This document shows, one piece after another, positions 25,593 through 37,544 of a stretch of DNA of 64,000 nucleotides. Within the stretch, counting starts at the first letter, position 1, and the number at the start of each line of letters is the position of its first letter. The notes beneath the pieces are model-generated. The model made no database searches, was not told the DNA's origin, and saw nothing but the letters and a program-made list of their open reading frames with translations. Origin of the DNA: Stomoxys calcitrans. Taxonomy: Eukaryota; Arthropoda; Insecta; Diptera; Muscidae. Where the stretch lies: contig NC_081555.1 of NCBI RefSeq assembly GCF_963082655.1, forward strand, positions 178,779,442 through 178,843,441, in the 5' to 3' direction. The translations under genes and the position numbers were made by a program.

Positions 25593-26950
25593 ATACCTTA
25601 CACCACCACTGTGGTACAGGGTATTATAGATTTGTGCATTTGTTTGCAGCGCTAAGAAGGAGAAGAGCTAGACCCATTTATAAGTATACCGATCACTTTC
25701 TGATTCGATTTAGCCATGTCTGTCTGTCCGTCTGTGAGTCCATGTATTCTTGTAGTCAAATTGCAGGTCGTATTTGTTGTCCGATCATCTCGAAATTTTG
25801 CACATATCACTTTTTTGGCTCAAGGACGAACGCTGTTGATTTTAGTAAAAATCGGTTCACATTTAGATATAGCTTCCATATATATATATATCGCCCGATT
25901 TGCAATTAAATGGCCGAAGAAGCTACAATTTTCAACCGATCTGCACAAAATTTGGCACGGATTGTTTTGTAACTGATCTTAACATATCTGCAAAATTTCA
26001 TCGGACCATATTTGGATATAGCTGCTATATAGACCGATTTTCCGATAAACTGTCAAATGCCCATAAAAACTATATTTTTCATCCGATTTTGCTGAAATTT
26101 GAAACAGTGTGTAATTTAAGGCTTCTCGACATCTGACCCAAATATGGTTCAGGTCGAACTATTGGGTTGCCCAAAAAGTAGTTGCGGATTTTTCATGTAG
26201 TCGGCAATGACAAATTTTTTCACAGGTTGTGACTCTGTAATTGCATTCTTTCTTCTGTCAGTTATCAGCTGTTACTTTTAGCTTGCTTTAGAAAAAAAGT
26301 GTAAAAAAAAGTATATTTGAATAAAGTTCATTCTAAGTTTTATTAAAAATGCATTAACTTTCTTTTAAAAAATCCGCAATTACTTTTTGGGCAACCCAAT
26401 ATATTTTGCTATAGCTACCATATAGACCGATCTCCCGATAAAGGGTCTGAAGCCCATTAAAGCTTTATTTTTTATCCGATTTTGCTGAAATAATGGACAA
26501 ATCGGACTATATTTAGATATAGCTGTCAAATAGACCGATCTGCCGATAAAGGGTCTGAAGCCCATAAAAGATTTATTATTTATCCGATTTCGCTGAAATT
26601 TTAAACTGTGAGTAGGTTAATACCTCCCAACGTCCGACCTAAATATGGTTCGGACTATATTTTTAAGATAGCTGCCAAATAGACAGATCTGCCGATAAGG
26701 GGACTGAAGCCCATAAAAGCCTTATTTTTTACCCGATTTCTCTGAAATTTAAAACAGTGAGTTTTTCTGAGCCTCACGATATCCGACTGGATATATCTGC
26801 CAAAAAGACCAATAATATGTTCTACAAAATTAGATGCTTAAGTTATCCAATTTTCACCGGATTGTGACAATATGGGGTTTATATATATACCCGAGCTGGT
26901 GGGTATCCAAAGTTCGGCCCGGCCGAACTTAATACATTTTTACTTGTTTT
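25593..26950 (+). repeat. Interspersed repeat family C with nested mariner MITE
   Basis: It starts TATACCTTACACCACCACTG, has CTGTCTGTCCGTCTGTGAG near 25720 and degenerate units with GATATAGCTGCTATATAGAC. It ends with AAGTTCGGCCCGGCCGAAC and TTTTTACTTGTTTT, as family B does. The MITE at 26162-26399 interrupts it. Confidence 0.7.
26162..26399. mobile_element. Mariner MITE (non-autonomous, 238 bp)
   Basis: Terminal inverted repeats start TTGGGTTGCCCAAAAAGTA and continue GTTGCGGATTTTT or ATTGCGGATTTTT. TA is present on both sides (26160-26161 and 26400-26401), as expected for Tc1/mariner insertion. There is no transposase inside. Confidence 0.9.
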
Positions 26951-26992
26951 TTGTTTAAAATATGTAAATTGGAGGATCCCATGAATTAGAAC

Positions 26993-28740
26993 AAGTAAAA
27001 GCGTGCTAAGTTCGGCCGGGCCGAATCTTATATACCCTCCACCATGGATAGCATTTGTCGAGTTCTTTTCCCGGCATCTCTTCTTGAGCGAAAAAGGATA
27101 TAAGAAAAGATTTGATCTGCTATTAGAGCGATATCAAGATATGGTCCGGTTTGGACAACAATTAAATTATATGTTGGAGACCTGTGTAAAATGTCAGCCA
27201 ATTCGAATAAGTATTGCGTCTTTTGGGGGCTCAAGAAGTAAAATAGAGAGATCGATTTATATGGGAGCAGTATCGGGCTATAGACCGATTCAGACCATAA
27301 TAAACACGTATGTTGATGATCATGAGAGAATGCGTCGTACAAAATTTCAGGCAAATCGGATAATAATTGCGACCTCTAGAGGCTCAAGAAGTCAAGTCCC
27401 CAGATCTGTTTATATGACAGCTATATCAGGTTATTAACCGATTTGAACCATAGTTGGCACAAATGTTGGGTATCATTCTTCTTATTAGTGTAGGTCGGTT
27501 GGTATTGTAAATGGGCCATATCGGTCCATGTTTTAATAAAGCTGCCATATAAAACGATCTTGGGTCTTGACTTCTTGAGCCTCTAGAGTGCGCAATTCTT
27601 ATCCGATTGGAATTAAATTTTGAACGACGTGTTTTGTTATGACATCCAACAACTGTGCCGAGTATGGTTCAAATTGGTCTATAACCTGATATAGCTGCCA
27701 TATAAACCGATCTTGGGTCTTGACTTCTTGAGCCTTTACAGTGCGCAATTCTTATCCGATTGGAATGAAATTTTGCACGACGTGTTTTGTTATGATATCC
27801 AACAACTATGCCAAGCATGGTTCAAATCGGCTCATAACCTGATATAGCTGCCATATAAATCGATCTGGGGTCTTGACTTCTTGAGCCTCTAGAGGGCGCA
27901 ATTCTCACCCGATTTGACTGAAATTTTGCACGTGGTGTTTTTGTAGCACTTTCAACAGCTGTATGGTTCAAATCTAGGTATGGTTCAAATCGGTTTATAA
28001 CCTGATATAGCTGTCATATAAACCGATCTTGGGTCTGGACTTCTTCAGCTTTTAGAGGGCATAATTTCTATCCGATTTGGCTGTAAATTTGCACGTGGTG
28101 TTTTGGTGTTACTTCCAACCACTGTGATAAGAACGGTTAAAATCGGTCAATAACGTGGTATAGCTGCCATATAAACCGATCTTGGATCTTGACTTCTTGA
28201 GCGCAATTCTTATCCGATTTGGCTGAAATTTCATGAGGTTTTTTGTTATGACTTCCAATAACTGTGCGAAGTTTGGCGGAAATCGGTATATAACCTGATA
28301 CTGCCGCCTACATAAACCGATCTGGGATCTTGACTTCTTGAGCCTCTAGAGGGCGCAATTCTCATCCGATTTGGAAGAAATTTTGTACAACGGCTTCTCT
28401 CATGACCTTCAATATACATGTGAAGTATGGTCTAAATCGATCTATGGCTTGATACAGCTCCCATATAAACTGATCTTCCGATTTTGCCCCTACAAGGTGC
28501 AATTCTTATCCGAATGACCTGAAATGTTACACAATGACTTCTACAATGTTCAGCATTCAATTCAATTATGGTCCGAATCGGACTATAACATGATATAGCT
28601 CCAATAGCATAACAGTTCTTATTCAATATTCTTTGTTTGCCTAAAAAGAGATACCGCGCATAGAATTCGACAAATGCGATCCATGGAGGAGGGTATATAA
28701 GATTCGGCCCGGCCGAACTGAGCACGCTCTTACTTGTTTT
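26993..28740. repeat. Family A composite, + then - orientation
   Basis: A plus-oriented T1 segment (26993-27475) is fused to a long minus-oriented copy (27476-28740). Both outer borders are T1 ends with GTTCGGCC palindromes, and no T2 hairpin remains. ORFs such as 27003-27437 are by-products of the array. Confidence 0.8.
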
Positions 28741-30118
28741 ATCTTTGATTAAATAAAAACACACTGCGCTTATTTCGTTTACAGTTCAGAAATAAAACCT
28801 ACCTTAAACTTTGGGCATGTATAACAGATTTGGTTTGCTACATTTTATAATTTTCCATAAAACAAATACTAGGGGCTATCTTATGGTTTGAAAACGCCTA
28901 AATATACAAATTTCGTATTAAACATTTACGCCTCATTTGGTAGCAAAAATTCGAGCGAAACGAGACTGATCTAACCGTATTTGGCCGGAATGCAAAATAG
29001 GCCATCGAAGATGCTCAGCCTTATTAACATTTGTATTGGCTACCGAAAAGCGACCTAAAAACTAGAATAAAACTTTCGACTTCAAACAACCAAAGTCAGA
29101 TGATATTAAGGCGTATTCAAATTTTATTTCGAGAAGACCTAGATATTAAACTGAAAGAGATTAATCCATTGACCATCACAATTTGGTTAATAAAAAGAAC
29201 ACATTAAAAGATATTCACTCTACAATACCCTGAGAGATCTGATAGATATAAATTTCTATTTCTTTTATATACCCAAGTGATTTTCGAGTATAAACTAATG
29301 TTCTTGATAGAAATGTTTAAATAAATGTATTTTTTAATTGTTTTTATATGTCTTGTTTTTTCCTTTACTATGCCTAGTGGTTATTTGCAAAGAAATTATT
29401 TCTCTTAATTACTGACAGCTATGAAACAGCTTCATTTTTTTGCTCCTTCTTTGATATGAATCAATGACCGCATAGAATGACTTTTGCTTCTGCATAACTT
29501 ATTGTCATTATCAATAAAACTATAAATATTATTTTAATTTTACACTTGAGGCCAAATTTCTTATTGGATTCGGTTTGAATGCCAACAATTGCTCCAAGCC
29601 TATAAGAAAAGGTTCGAACTCGACAAGAAAAGTCTTGCCTCTTTTTTTCATCGCCCATCAGCCATGGGCTAAGCCTTAACCAAAGAATGTAACCAAGAAT
29701 CACATCATATTTAAAATAAGGTTAAAGACCTTTTCATCTCTTTTGAACTGTTCTATGCGCAGACGCATACTGCTTGACCGCTGCCTCTGGCGATTTGGCA
29801 ATTATGTCAAGTATAACAGAACATATGAGTATTAGGGAACACTTGGCTAAAAAGAGGCACCAAAGAAAAGTCAACGATTGACTTCCATATCAAATTCATA
29901 ATCGACATCACGGGAGCCCATACGATGATCGTATGATCAGCATGGTATAACAATGCTCCACGTTTGCAGGTAGTCAAAAGTCGGGCTGTCAAATCAACTA
30001 CACCTATATTATAAGTATTATTTGGGTGATATCCCTTTTCTAAATCTGTGACGATATTGAAGTGGTGAGTTTGAACTTTCGATTAATCTTTCGATATGCA
30101 TTTATTTGAGAGGTTCCA
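28741..30118. other. intergenic, no gene seen
   Basis: No supportable gene. The minus ORF 29461-29703 has hydrophobic stretches but no start context, homology or splice partner that I can see. Confidence 0.4.
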
Positions 30119-30410
30119 GACAAGTAAAAACGTGCCAAATTTATCCGAGCCGAATCTTGGGTACCCTCCACCATGTATTCTGCTAAAAATTTTGACATAG
30201 TTAATATCTCAATTAGTTACAAGAAATCAAATAAGGTAATGATTAACTCTTCTTGGTGCCTTGAGGAATCAAACGGGAGACCGATTTTGTGAGGGCTATA
30301 TCTATTGATAGATTTATCTAGGCTACATTTTATATGATATGTGAGCATAAGTAAACTCCACCTGTCACATGTATTCTAGAGACTCAGCGTCTAGAGATTC
30401 ACAATTCTAA
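30119..30410 (+). repeat. Old family A fragment
   Basis: ACAAGTAAAAACGTGCCAAA followed by CCGAATCTTGGGTACCCTCC is a diverged T1 end, then similarity fades. Confidence 0.5.
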
Positions 30411-30439
30411 TTCTTGAAATTGGTTTTTATACACCGAAA

Positions 30440-30790
30440 AAAATAAAAATCGGTTTCACTCACAAAATTAATTGAATCAATTAATTTTTTAATTGCAACA
30501 TCTTCAACCACGAAAATTATAATATAAATCACAGTTTTTGAAAAAGGTGATTGAAAAAATTTTCAATTAAAACACTTGCATATTCAAATATAAAAATGAT
30601 TGAAAATTTTTGAAATTTACAATTAATTTTTTTATTGATCCAATTAAAAAAATGATTGAAAATTTTTGATATTTTCAATTAATTATTTAAATGATCCAAT
30701 TAAAAAATTATTGAATTGTTCAAAATATCCAATTAATTTTTTAATTGAATCAATTAAAAATTTAATTGAAAATATTCAAATGTTATATTA
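30440..30790. repeat. AATTGA-rich tandem repeat, ~60-65 bp period
   Basis: Four or more units of the form GATTGAAAATTTTTG, TTCAATTAATTTTTT, ATTGATCCAATTAAA recur head to tail, each internally near-palindromic. Confidence 0.65.
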
Positions 30791-31011
30791 AAACTTTTGC
30801 GAAAAGCAGGCTGTATAGGGCACTCCCTCGATTTCGATGAAACATGGAACACGAATTTTAAGTTTATGTTTGGGTCTATGATCACTACTTAGAAACAAAA
30901 AACCTCCGGGGGTTTTAATTTTATAAATTCAGCTGCATTTAATAAATTGCCGAACAATTTGAGTGACAAAACGAAAAAGCTTTGTGGTCTTGACTATAAT
31001 TGTTAAATTGA

Positions 31012-31852
31012 ACAAGTAAAAGTGAGCTAAGTTCGGCCGGGCCTAATCTTATATACCCTCCACCATGGACCGAATTTATCGAGTTCTTGCCACGATATCT
31101 CTTTTTAGGCAAACAAAGGATAAAAGAAAAGAATTCTTATGTTATTGGAACAATATCAAGTAAAGGTTCATTTCGGACCATAATTGAACTGAATATTGGA
31201 GACCATAGTAGAAGTCATTGTGTAAAATTTCGGCCAAATCTGGTAAGAATTGTGAAAGAGTAAAATAGGGAGATGGGTTTATATAGGGGCTGCATTAGGC
31301 TATAAACCGATTCATACCATATTCGACACGTATGTTAAAGGTCATAAGAGAAGCCGTTGCACAAAATTTCAGCCAAATCGGTTTAAGAATTCAAGACCCC
31401 AGATCGGTTTATATGACAGCTATATCAGGTTATGGACCGATTTCAACCATACTTAGCACACTTGTTGGAAGTCATAATAACACACCTCATGCAAAATTTC
31501 AACCAAATCAGATAAGAATTATGCCCTCTAGCGGCTCAAGAATCAAGATCCAAGATCGGTTTATATGGCAGCTATACCAAAACGTGGACCGATATAGCCC
31601 ATTTACAATTCCAATTGACCTAAGACTAATAAGAAGTATTTGTGCAAAATTTCAAGCGGCTAGCTTTACTCCTTCGAAAGTTAGCGTGCTTTCGACAGAC
31701 AGACGGACGGACGGACGGACATGGCTAGTTCCAATTAAAATGTCATGACGATCAAGAATATACTTTATGGGGTCTTAGACGAATATTTCGAGGAGTTACA
31801 AACAGAATGACGAAATTAGTATACCCTCATCCTATGGTGGAGGGTGTAAAAA
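31012..31852 (+). repeat. Interspersed repeat family A copy
   Basis: It has a T1 end (AACAAGTAAAAGTGAGCTAA then GTTCGGCCGGGCC), a few internal units, GACAGACAGACGGACGGACG near 31695 and a T2 hairpin (CATCCTATGGTGGAGGG). Confidence 0.85.
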
Positions 31853-32296
31853 GTGCAAAAAAAAAACATCTTTTGGTATGAAAATAAGAACAAAATTTCT
31901 CCCGTGAAACAAACATTTCAGCGACTATTCCGAAAGCGGAATAGAATACCAACCCTTAGCTGCGAAACCCGGGGAATGATATAGGAAATGCTCCAACGTT
32001 TCATCATCTTCTCCACATGCCATACATATGCTATCACTTGGCGCACGGATTTTGAAAGTTCAAGCAGCCCCCATTTAATATCTCTGCTAATTCGCGTTTT
32101 TCCCAGTGCTCATCATTATCAATCGTGCCTCGTACATTTCACTCAACAAATGCAAACGAAATCCACCAACCAAATCGAGATGAAAAGAAAGTCAAGTGTA
32201 AAGATTCACGCTCATTAGATATTCGCCCGTTAGCATGTTCTAAGCTGAGCGCTAGAAAAGCCAGCGGTTTGGCTTTTGTTATCATCAGCGAATTCT
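31853..32296. other. 5' flank of gene 2
   Basis: No gene seen. GTTCTAAGCTGAGCGCTAG near 32236 and GTTATCATCAGCG near 32278 recall the start-site element of the polyproline genes, but could be coincidence. Confidence 0.35.
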
Positions 32297-32334
32297 TATA
32301 AAAACCGACAATAGTTCTAATCGTTCATTCAGAA
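32297..32334 (+). promoter_or_regulatory. Core promoter of gene 2
   Basis: TATAAAAA at 32297-32304 is followed by GTTCTAA (32314-32320) and an initiator-like TTCATTCAGAA. The span from TATA to the end of the TCAGAA hexamer is 38 bp, the same as in the polyproline genes, giving a ~119-nt leader before the ATG. Confidence 0.65.
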
Positions 32335-32449
32335 GATATTCGCTTACAATTAGAGAAGAGCCACACAGACAGGGGAGCAGATTGCGTAGAAATATTTCGA
32401 GAAATAAGGACTTGTGTCGCATTGAATAGAAGAGAAGAAGACAAAGAAA

Positions 32450-33371
32450 ATGAAACTAAGTTTAATTCTGCTGCTGGTCTCAGGACTGGCCATAGCATTG
32501 GCAGGTGCGTAATGAGCAAATGAACTTTTGAGGTGGCTTCAATTCACAACTCAACTCTTCTTTTTATTATTATTTATGCTTAGATCCCGCTAGGCCTCAA
32601 AGGGGTATGATACATCAGATTAACGCTGGTGTAGCGGGACCCAATCCATATATTTTCTTGACCGTGCCCCGAGGTCGTTCGCAATCGTTGGTGCAAGGTT
32701 TCGAGGTCATTGACAGTGACAACAACAATGACGATGATGATGCCGACGATGAAGAGCCACTTAACCTGAAACAAAGGAATTCCAAACATACCATCAATGA
32801 TGAGCTAGACCATGACGAAGAAGAAGACATGGACATGGCTAACAGCATGGAGGAGCAAATGGACGAAAATGAGGACGAGGATGCAGATGATATGACAGTC
32901 GATGTCATGAAGGACTTCGCTATGAGCGATAAATCCAAGAAGAACCAAAGACTAACATCGTCGGTGAAGAATGCCAAGACCACTCCCATGATGGTGTCCC
33001 GGGAAACTGCAGGAGCCATCATGGTGCCCGATGAAATCATCGAAATCGAAGGTCAAAGCGTGATCGATGAAAAGACCGGCAAACCTGCCCTACTGCTCCC
33101 ACGCTCCGTTCTAGACTCTATTCCCGATGGCAGTGTGGTGGCTCTCATGGAGCGTCCTGATGAAGGGCGGTCCTCCGAAGAGGAGCGTGCGAATCGTGTG
33201 GTAGTGCGCCGTCGTCGCAAGGGCTCCCGTCGCAATGTGAAACGCCGCCGTGGTAATGGCCGTCGTCGCAGACGCGGCAACAGGCGTCGCCCCAACAAGC
33301 GCGTTCGCGTTATGCGCGTTGGAGGAAATCGTCGTCGTGGCAATCGCCGCCGCGTCGGTTACCAAGGTTAA
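32450..33371 (+). CDS. Secreted acidic/Arg-rich protein (gene 2)
   Basis: I join exons 32450-32504 and 32584-33371, 280 aa. Exon 1 encodes the signal peptide MKLSLILLLVSGLAIALA. The 79-bp phase-1 intron has GTGCGT and TTAG borders after a T-rich tract, and the junction codon becomes Asp. The mature N-terminus is RPQRGMIHQINAG-like. Acidic tracts occur at ~62-82 (DDDDADDEE) and ~95-126 (EEEDMDMAN, ENEDEDADD). A neutral block follows (VPDEIIEIEGQ, then EKTGKPALLLPRSVLDSIPD), and the tail from ~226 is almost pure Arg/Gly/Asn (RRRRKGSRRNVKRRRGNGRR). There are no cysteines after the signal peptide and no enzyme motif. It shares the signal-exon, acidic and basic order with genes 3-8 but lacks Thr and Pro runs. 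I do not recognise the family. An ATTAAA at 33543 may serve as poly(A) signal. Confidence 0.85.
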
Positions 33372-34030
33372 AGGGGTCTAGTGGGGAAAAACTCCCCACA
33401 GCTCCTTGGATTTCTCTAGTATTACTTAGTTCTTAGTCCTTTCTAGTTCTATGTCGCTCATATCTTGCTTGTGACCCCCACCCCCCCCCCTGCAAACGCT
33501 CTTTTGGCCAATACGCATAAGCTTACGCAATAACAAAGATATATTAAAAACCAAAACAAATACAAAAACAAGCTGTGTTGATGAATATTTTCGATTCCGC
33601 TTCATTGCTGGACATAGTTGAGGAGAAAGTTCGCTGAGGTCAGGCCGCACAGTTTGAGGTTACCAATCATTAACTAGGGCTAGCCACGCGGTGAGTCGCG
33701 CTAATCGCAACTTTCTTCTGCAGAATTTTGCCATATTTTTGGAAGTTATATTGGCTTTCGATTCATTCACTCATTTCGCCAAATGATTTTTCCCCAATCG
33801 GTTTCATAATCTGCAGATGAGTCTTTTTTTTCGCAAAATTTGGCATTTTTTCCAGAATTGGCTGAGTTATGTTAATGATGGTGGCATTGATTACATGAGA
33901 GGCCATATAAACACCATCGTCGCTAGTTTCCAGCGCATTTGGTAAGCGTTGATGTCAAGTGTGTATGGTGGAGTTGTATCACCACAGTCAGTCAGAATTA
34001 GCATTTTTTTGAATTTCATTTGTGGCTAAA
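33372..34030. other. Intergenic region between genes 2 and 3
   Basis: Contains a C-run at ~33478-33490 and the 5' region of gene 3. CAGTCAGTCAGAATTAG near 33985-34000 offers an initiator TCAGTC (33988-33993). No good TATA lies 30 bp upstream, and the CATATAAA at 33903 is too far away. Confidence 0.45.
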
Positions 34031-34912
34031 ATGAAATTAATGTGGCTTTTGGTTGTGGCCCTATGCGGCCTGCTAGCAATGGCGCCCTCAGCTGACGCAG
34101 GTGAATTTCCATATTTTAAAAAACACTGTTTTATTGATTGTTATTGACCCATAACTTTACAACCACCCCCCACCCTAAGAGAGTGCACTTGATGGCAACA
34201 TTGAAATTAAAGAGGATCATGCCCTTGAATCAAAACTTCTGAAAGAAGTCGATTCTAAGGATGATGCCATGGCAGAGGTAGAAGATGAGCAGGATAATCA
34301 AGCTAAAGTGAAATCGGATATGGAAATGGAAATAACCGAAAAAGACATAGCAGCCCTTAATGATCCGGGCATGGTAAGCTTTTAAAATAAAATTCGTTGG
34401 GCCCAACAAAATCTGTATTTCTTTTTCTCATACGCAAGCAACGTCTGGCCCGCTATCTCAGATCTTACCATAACCGAAATTTGCAACGCAGCAATAACAA
34501 CCACATTCAAGAGTTCAGTGACGAGGATGACGATGAACCGCCTCCCCAAGAACGTGCGGTGCGTCGAAGAATACGCATTCGTCGTCGAAATACCAAAAAC
34601 AAAATCAAGAATGTCAGCACTGAGGATGTGAAACGCCGAAAGTCTTCACGCCGCAAGCCCAGCAGAAAGAGCACCATAAATCGTCAAAAGAATCAGAAAT
34701 TTAGATCAAGGAAATCCAAAAGGAATCGCCGCAATCGTTATGGCAGCATGAAGGGAAAGAGACGCCGCCATGGGGTAAGATCTGGCCATAGAAGACGCAA
34801 TTCCAATAGAAGAAGGCGCGTCAAGGGCACACGAAAGCCCCAACCTGAAGCTGTTGAGGAGCCTGTGGCTGCCGACACTGATAAGGAGAAAGAACCCAGC
34901 GCCAATCCTTGA
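34031..34912 (+). CDS. Secreted acidic/Arg-Lys-rich protein (gene 3)
   Basis: I join three exons: 34031-34100, 34180-34373 and 34439-34912, 245 aa. Exon 1 is the signal peptide (MKLMWLLVVALCGLLAMAPS, then ADA). Intron 1 is phase 1 with GTGAAT and CTAAG borders; intron 2 is phase 0 with GTAAGC and GCAAG borders. Exon 2 (residues 24-88) is acidic and has no Arg. Exon 3 begins QRLARYLRSYHNR, has DEDDDEPPPQE near 116-126, then a very basic region ~128-232 (RRRIRIRRRNTKNKIK, RRKSSRRKPSRKST, GKRRRRHGVRSGHRRR-like), and ends with a short acidic tail EPVAADTDKEKEPSANP. It is the only one of the eight with a second intron and an acidic C-terminus. The acceptor choice in intron 1 (34179 versus 34181) was set by frame. 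Function unknown; probably related in design to gene 2. Confidence 0.8.
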
Positions 34913-35059
34913 GTTCGAGTTCGGAAAACTCTAATTAGTTTTTAGTTATTTATTCATTTAGTTTTTTAATTATTTATTAAAAACACAATCTTATGAAAAC
35001 TGCTGAATTTTTTCTTTAGAGTTTCAAAATGAATATGAATGATCCGATGGGCAGAATGT

Positions 35060-35420
35060 TTTATGGGACACCAGCTCTTATAATTAATTTTCGGTTCAGA
35101 TTTAGATATAGCTCCCATATATATATTTCATCCGATATGACATTTTAAGCTCTAGTATCCATAATTTTGGTTCGTTCTTTACAAAATTTTGAACAGGACG
35201 GTCTATTTAATGTTCCAACATGTGTGCATAATTTTATCAAAATAGATTCAGTTTTAGATAAAGCTCCCATATATATCTTTCATCCGATATGACGTTTTTA
35301 GGCTCTAGTAGCCATAATTTTGATGCGATCTTTACAAAATTTTGCATAAGACGTTGTCCAACATGTGTGCATAATTTTATCAAAATCGGTTCAGTTTTAG
35401 ATATACCACAAACAAGTTAT
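35060..35420. repeat. Interspersed repeat family E
   Basis: Two to three ~120-160 bp units with GATATAGCTCCCATATATAT, CATCCGATATGAC and ATGTGTGCATAATTTTATCA. The same family lies at 58775-59225. Confidence 0.65.
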
Positions 35421-35677
35421 GCCTTTTTAGAATTCAAAATCTATGAAAACCCGATTTTCTCTACATTAACCGTTATAAAATCATTTTGTTAAATGACCTA
35501 ACAAACAAAACCGTTTTCCATGGACTCGGGCAAAACTGAATTGGTACATGAAAACCCCTGAATAGTTTTGGCGTGCTATCACAGTATATTTATTCAAAAA
35601 CCTAACAAGTATAAAGATATTAAGTTCGGCCAGGTCATTTTGGGGGCTATACCCAAAAATCTTCTTATATATAAAAA

Positions 35678-37433
35678 TCAATTTGTGATTGTTTGTAGGT
35701 TTGTTTGTTTGTTCTTAGAGACTCAGAAACGGCTGAACCGATTTTCTTCAAATTTTCACATTTTTTCCATATTTGAAGGGGGGGCGGACCCTACCCTTAC
35801 CCTAATTTTCAGAATCGCCAGATCTCGGAGATGGGTAGTGCGATTTAAGCGAAATTTTGTGTGCTCTCTTACAGCACCCTAAAAATAAAAATTTGGTATC
35901 ATAATTTGGGATGGGGTACCTAGTAGGGCCGCCCCACCCTAAAATCTACCAAACATATATTTAGACCAATCACGACAATATGGGACTCAAATGAAAGGTA
36001 TTTGGGATAAGAAAACGTATCTGATATTCAATTGTCGAACCAAGTGCTAGGGGGACCACCCCCAACCCCCAAAACACCCCTAAATCGGGCATATTTACCA
36101 ACCATGGCAATATGGGACTTAAATTAAAGGTATTTGCGGGTAGAATACCAATCTAATATCCAAATTTGGGACCACGTTTCTGGGGGTACACCCCAAAACA
36201 CCCACCAAACAGAACTTATATACTGGTCATGGGAATATGGGGCTTAAATAAAAGGAATTTGAGTGAATAGGGGACCAAGTGTTTGGGGGGCCGTCTCTCC
36301 TCAAAAACATTCCCCAAAGCGGACATATTTAAGACCATAGCAATATGAGGCTCAAATGAAAGGCCTTTGGGAGTAAAGCACGAATCTGATATCAATATTT
36401 GGGAAAAGTGTCTATGCGGCCACCCCACCAACACAACACCACCCAAATAGGAAGTATTGGCTGACTCTTGCAATATGAAGCTCAAATAAGAGGGTTTTTT
36501 AGAGAAGAATACCAATCCGATATATATTTTCAAGGCCAACTCACTGAGTGGCCGCCCATCCCCCAAAACACCCCCAAGCCGATCAAGTTTGCCGACTATG
36601 GAAATATGGGGTCAAATTAAAGGTATTTGGGAGGAGACCACGTATCTGATATCAACATTAGGGTCCAAATGTCTAGGGGACATCCCACCACCATAATAAC
36701 CCCCAAGTAGGACGTATTTGCTCACCAAGATAATTTGGGTCTTAAAGAGATTGGAACTAAATACTTATAGTTTCTAGAGCCAATACCTCAAACCGGAAAT
36801 ATTTGCTGATATTTGCAATAAGGAGTTTAAATGAGATTAGAAAACGAATTTGATATCCAATTTTGAGGCCAATGGCAATATGGGGTTCAAATAAATGATA
36901 TATAGATATATGAGAAAAGAGCACGTTGCTGATATATATTTTTCGGGCTTAGTGTTTGGGGGACCACCCCAAACACTAAAACATCCCTAAGTCGGGCATA
37001 TTTACTGACCATGTCAATGTGGAGCTTAAATGAAAGGTATTGGGGTGTAGAGCAAGAATTGATACCCACTTTCGATACCCCACTGACCATCGCAATATGG
37101 GGCTCAAATAAAGGTATTTGGGAGTAGAATGCGAATTTGATATCCAAATGAAGGACAATGTATTTAGGACATCGCATTTTCCCCAAAACACCCTCCAAAG
37201 GGTAAAAATTTTTCGACCATGCCAATATGTGGCTCACATAGAGACCAATAGAGATCATATGGGATTCAGATAAAGGCACTTATATTGTTAAACTGTTAGT
37301 CAAGCGATATTATATTTTCGTAGCACGGTATTTCACTAAAAGCTCTGTAATTGTCAAAAATCAATATTCAAAAGAAAATTTTGCTCCATATAAAGTTAAA
37401 GAAGGCGCAGCGATGCGGGCCGGGTTCAACTAG
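35678..37433 (+). mobile_element. Helitron-like non-autonomous element (family D)
   Basis: It begins TCAATTTGTGATTGTTTGTA after AAAA and ends GGGTTCAACTAG followed by T. A GC-rich GGCGCAGCGATGCGGGCC lies just before the end, which fits the Helitron pattern TC...hairpin...CTRR. The interior is a degenerate tandem array with CAATATGGGGCTCAAATGAA, GGTATTTGGGAGTAGA and C-rich ACCCCCCAAAACACC blocks. No Rep/helicase is encoded. Confidence 0.65.
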
Positions 37434-37544
37434 TCCTATATAAACCACAATCAACACGGACTATATAAACCATAATCGACTCGAAGGCCTGAACACAGCT
37501 CACTGTGTTATACGTCATACTTCATATACTGCAGATGCGTCGTT

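Noticed and set aside
26993..27020. GTTCGGCCGGGCCGAA palindrome as a transcription-factor or restriction site of host genes
   Set aside because: It always sits at the end of interspersed repeats, so it is a transposon end feature.
21321..28740. ORFs with IWQLYQ/MAAISGYGPI-like peptides as a protein repeat family
   Set aside because: They come from reading the ~153-bp DNA repeat units (TATGGCAGCTATATCAGG). Frames break in every copy and both orientations give similar peptides.
10812..28740. Regularly spaced repeats as a CRISPR array
   Set aside because: Units are ~153 bp, diverged, without constant short repeats and unique spacers, and the genome is eukaryotic.
29461..29703. Small membrane protein on the minus strand
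   Set aside because: No promoter, splice partner or domain. Composition is as expected for chance in A+T-rich DNA.
33478..33490. C-run as a functional G-quadruplex
   Set aside because: A single homopolymer of about a dozen bases without the four-tract pattern.
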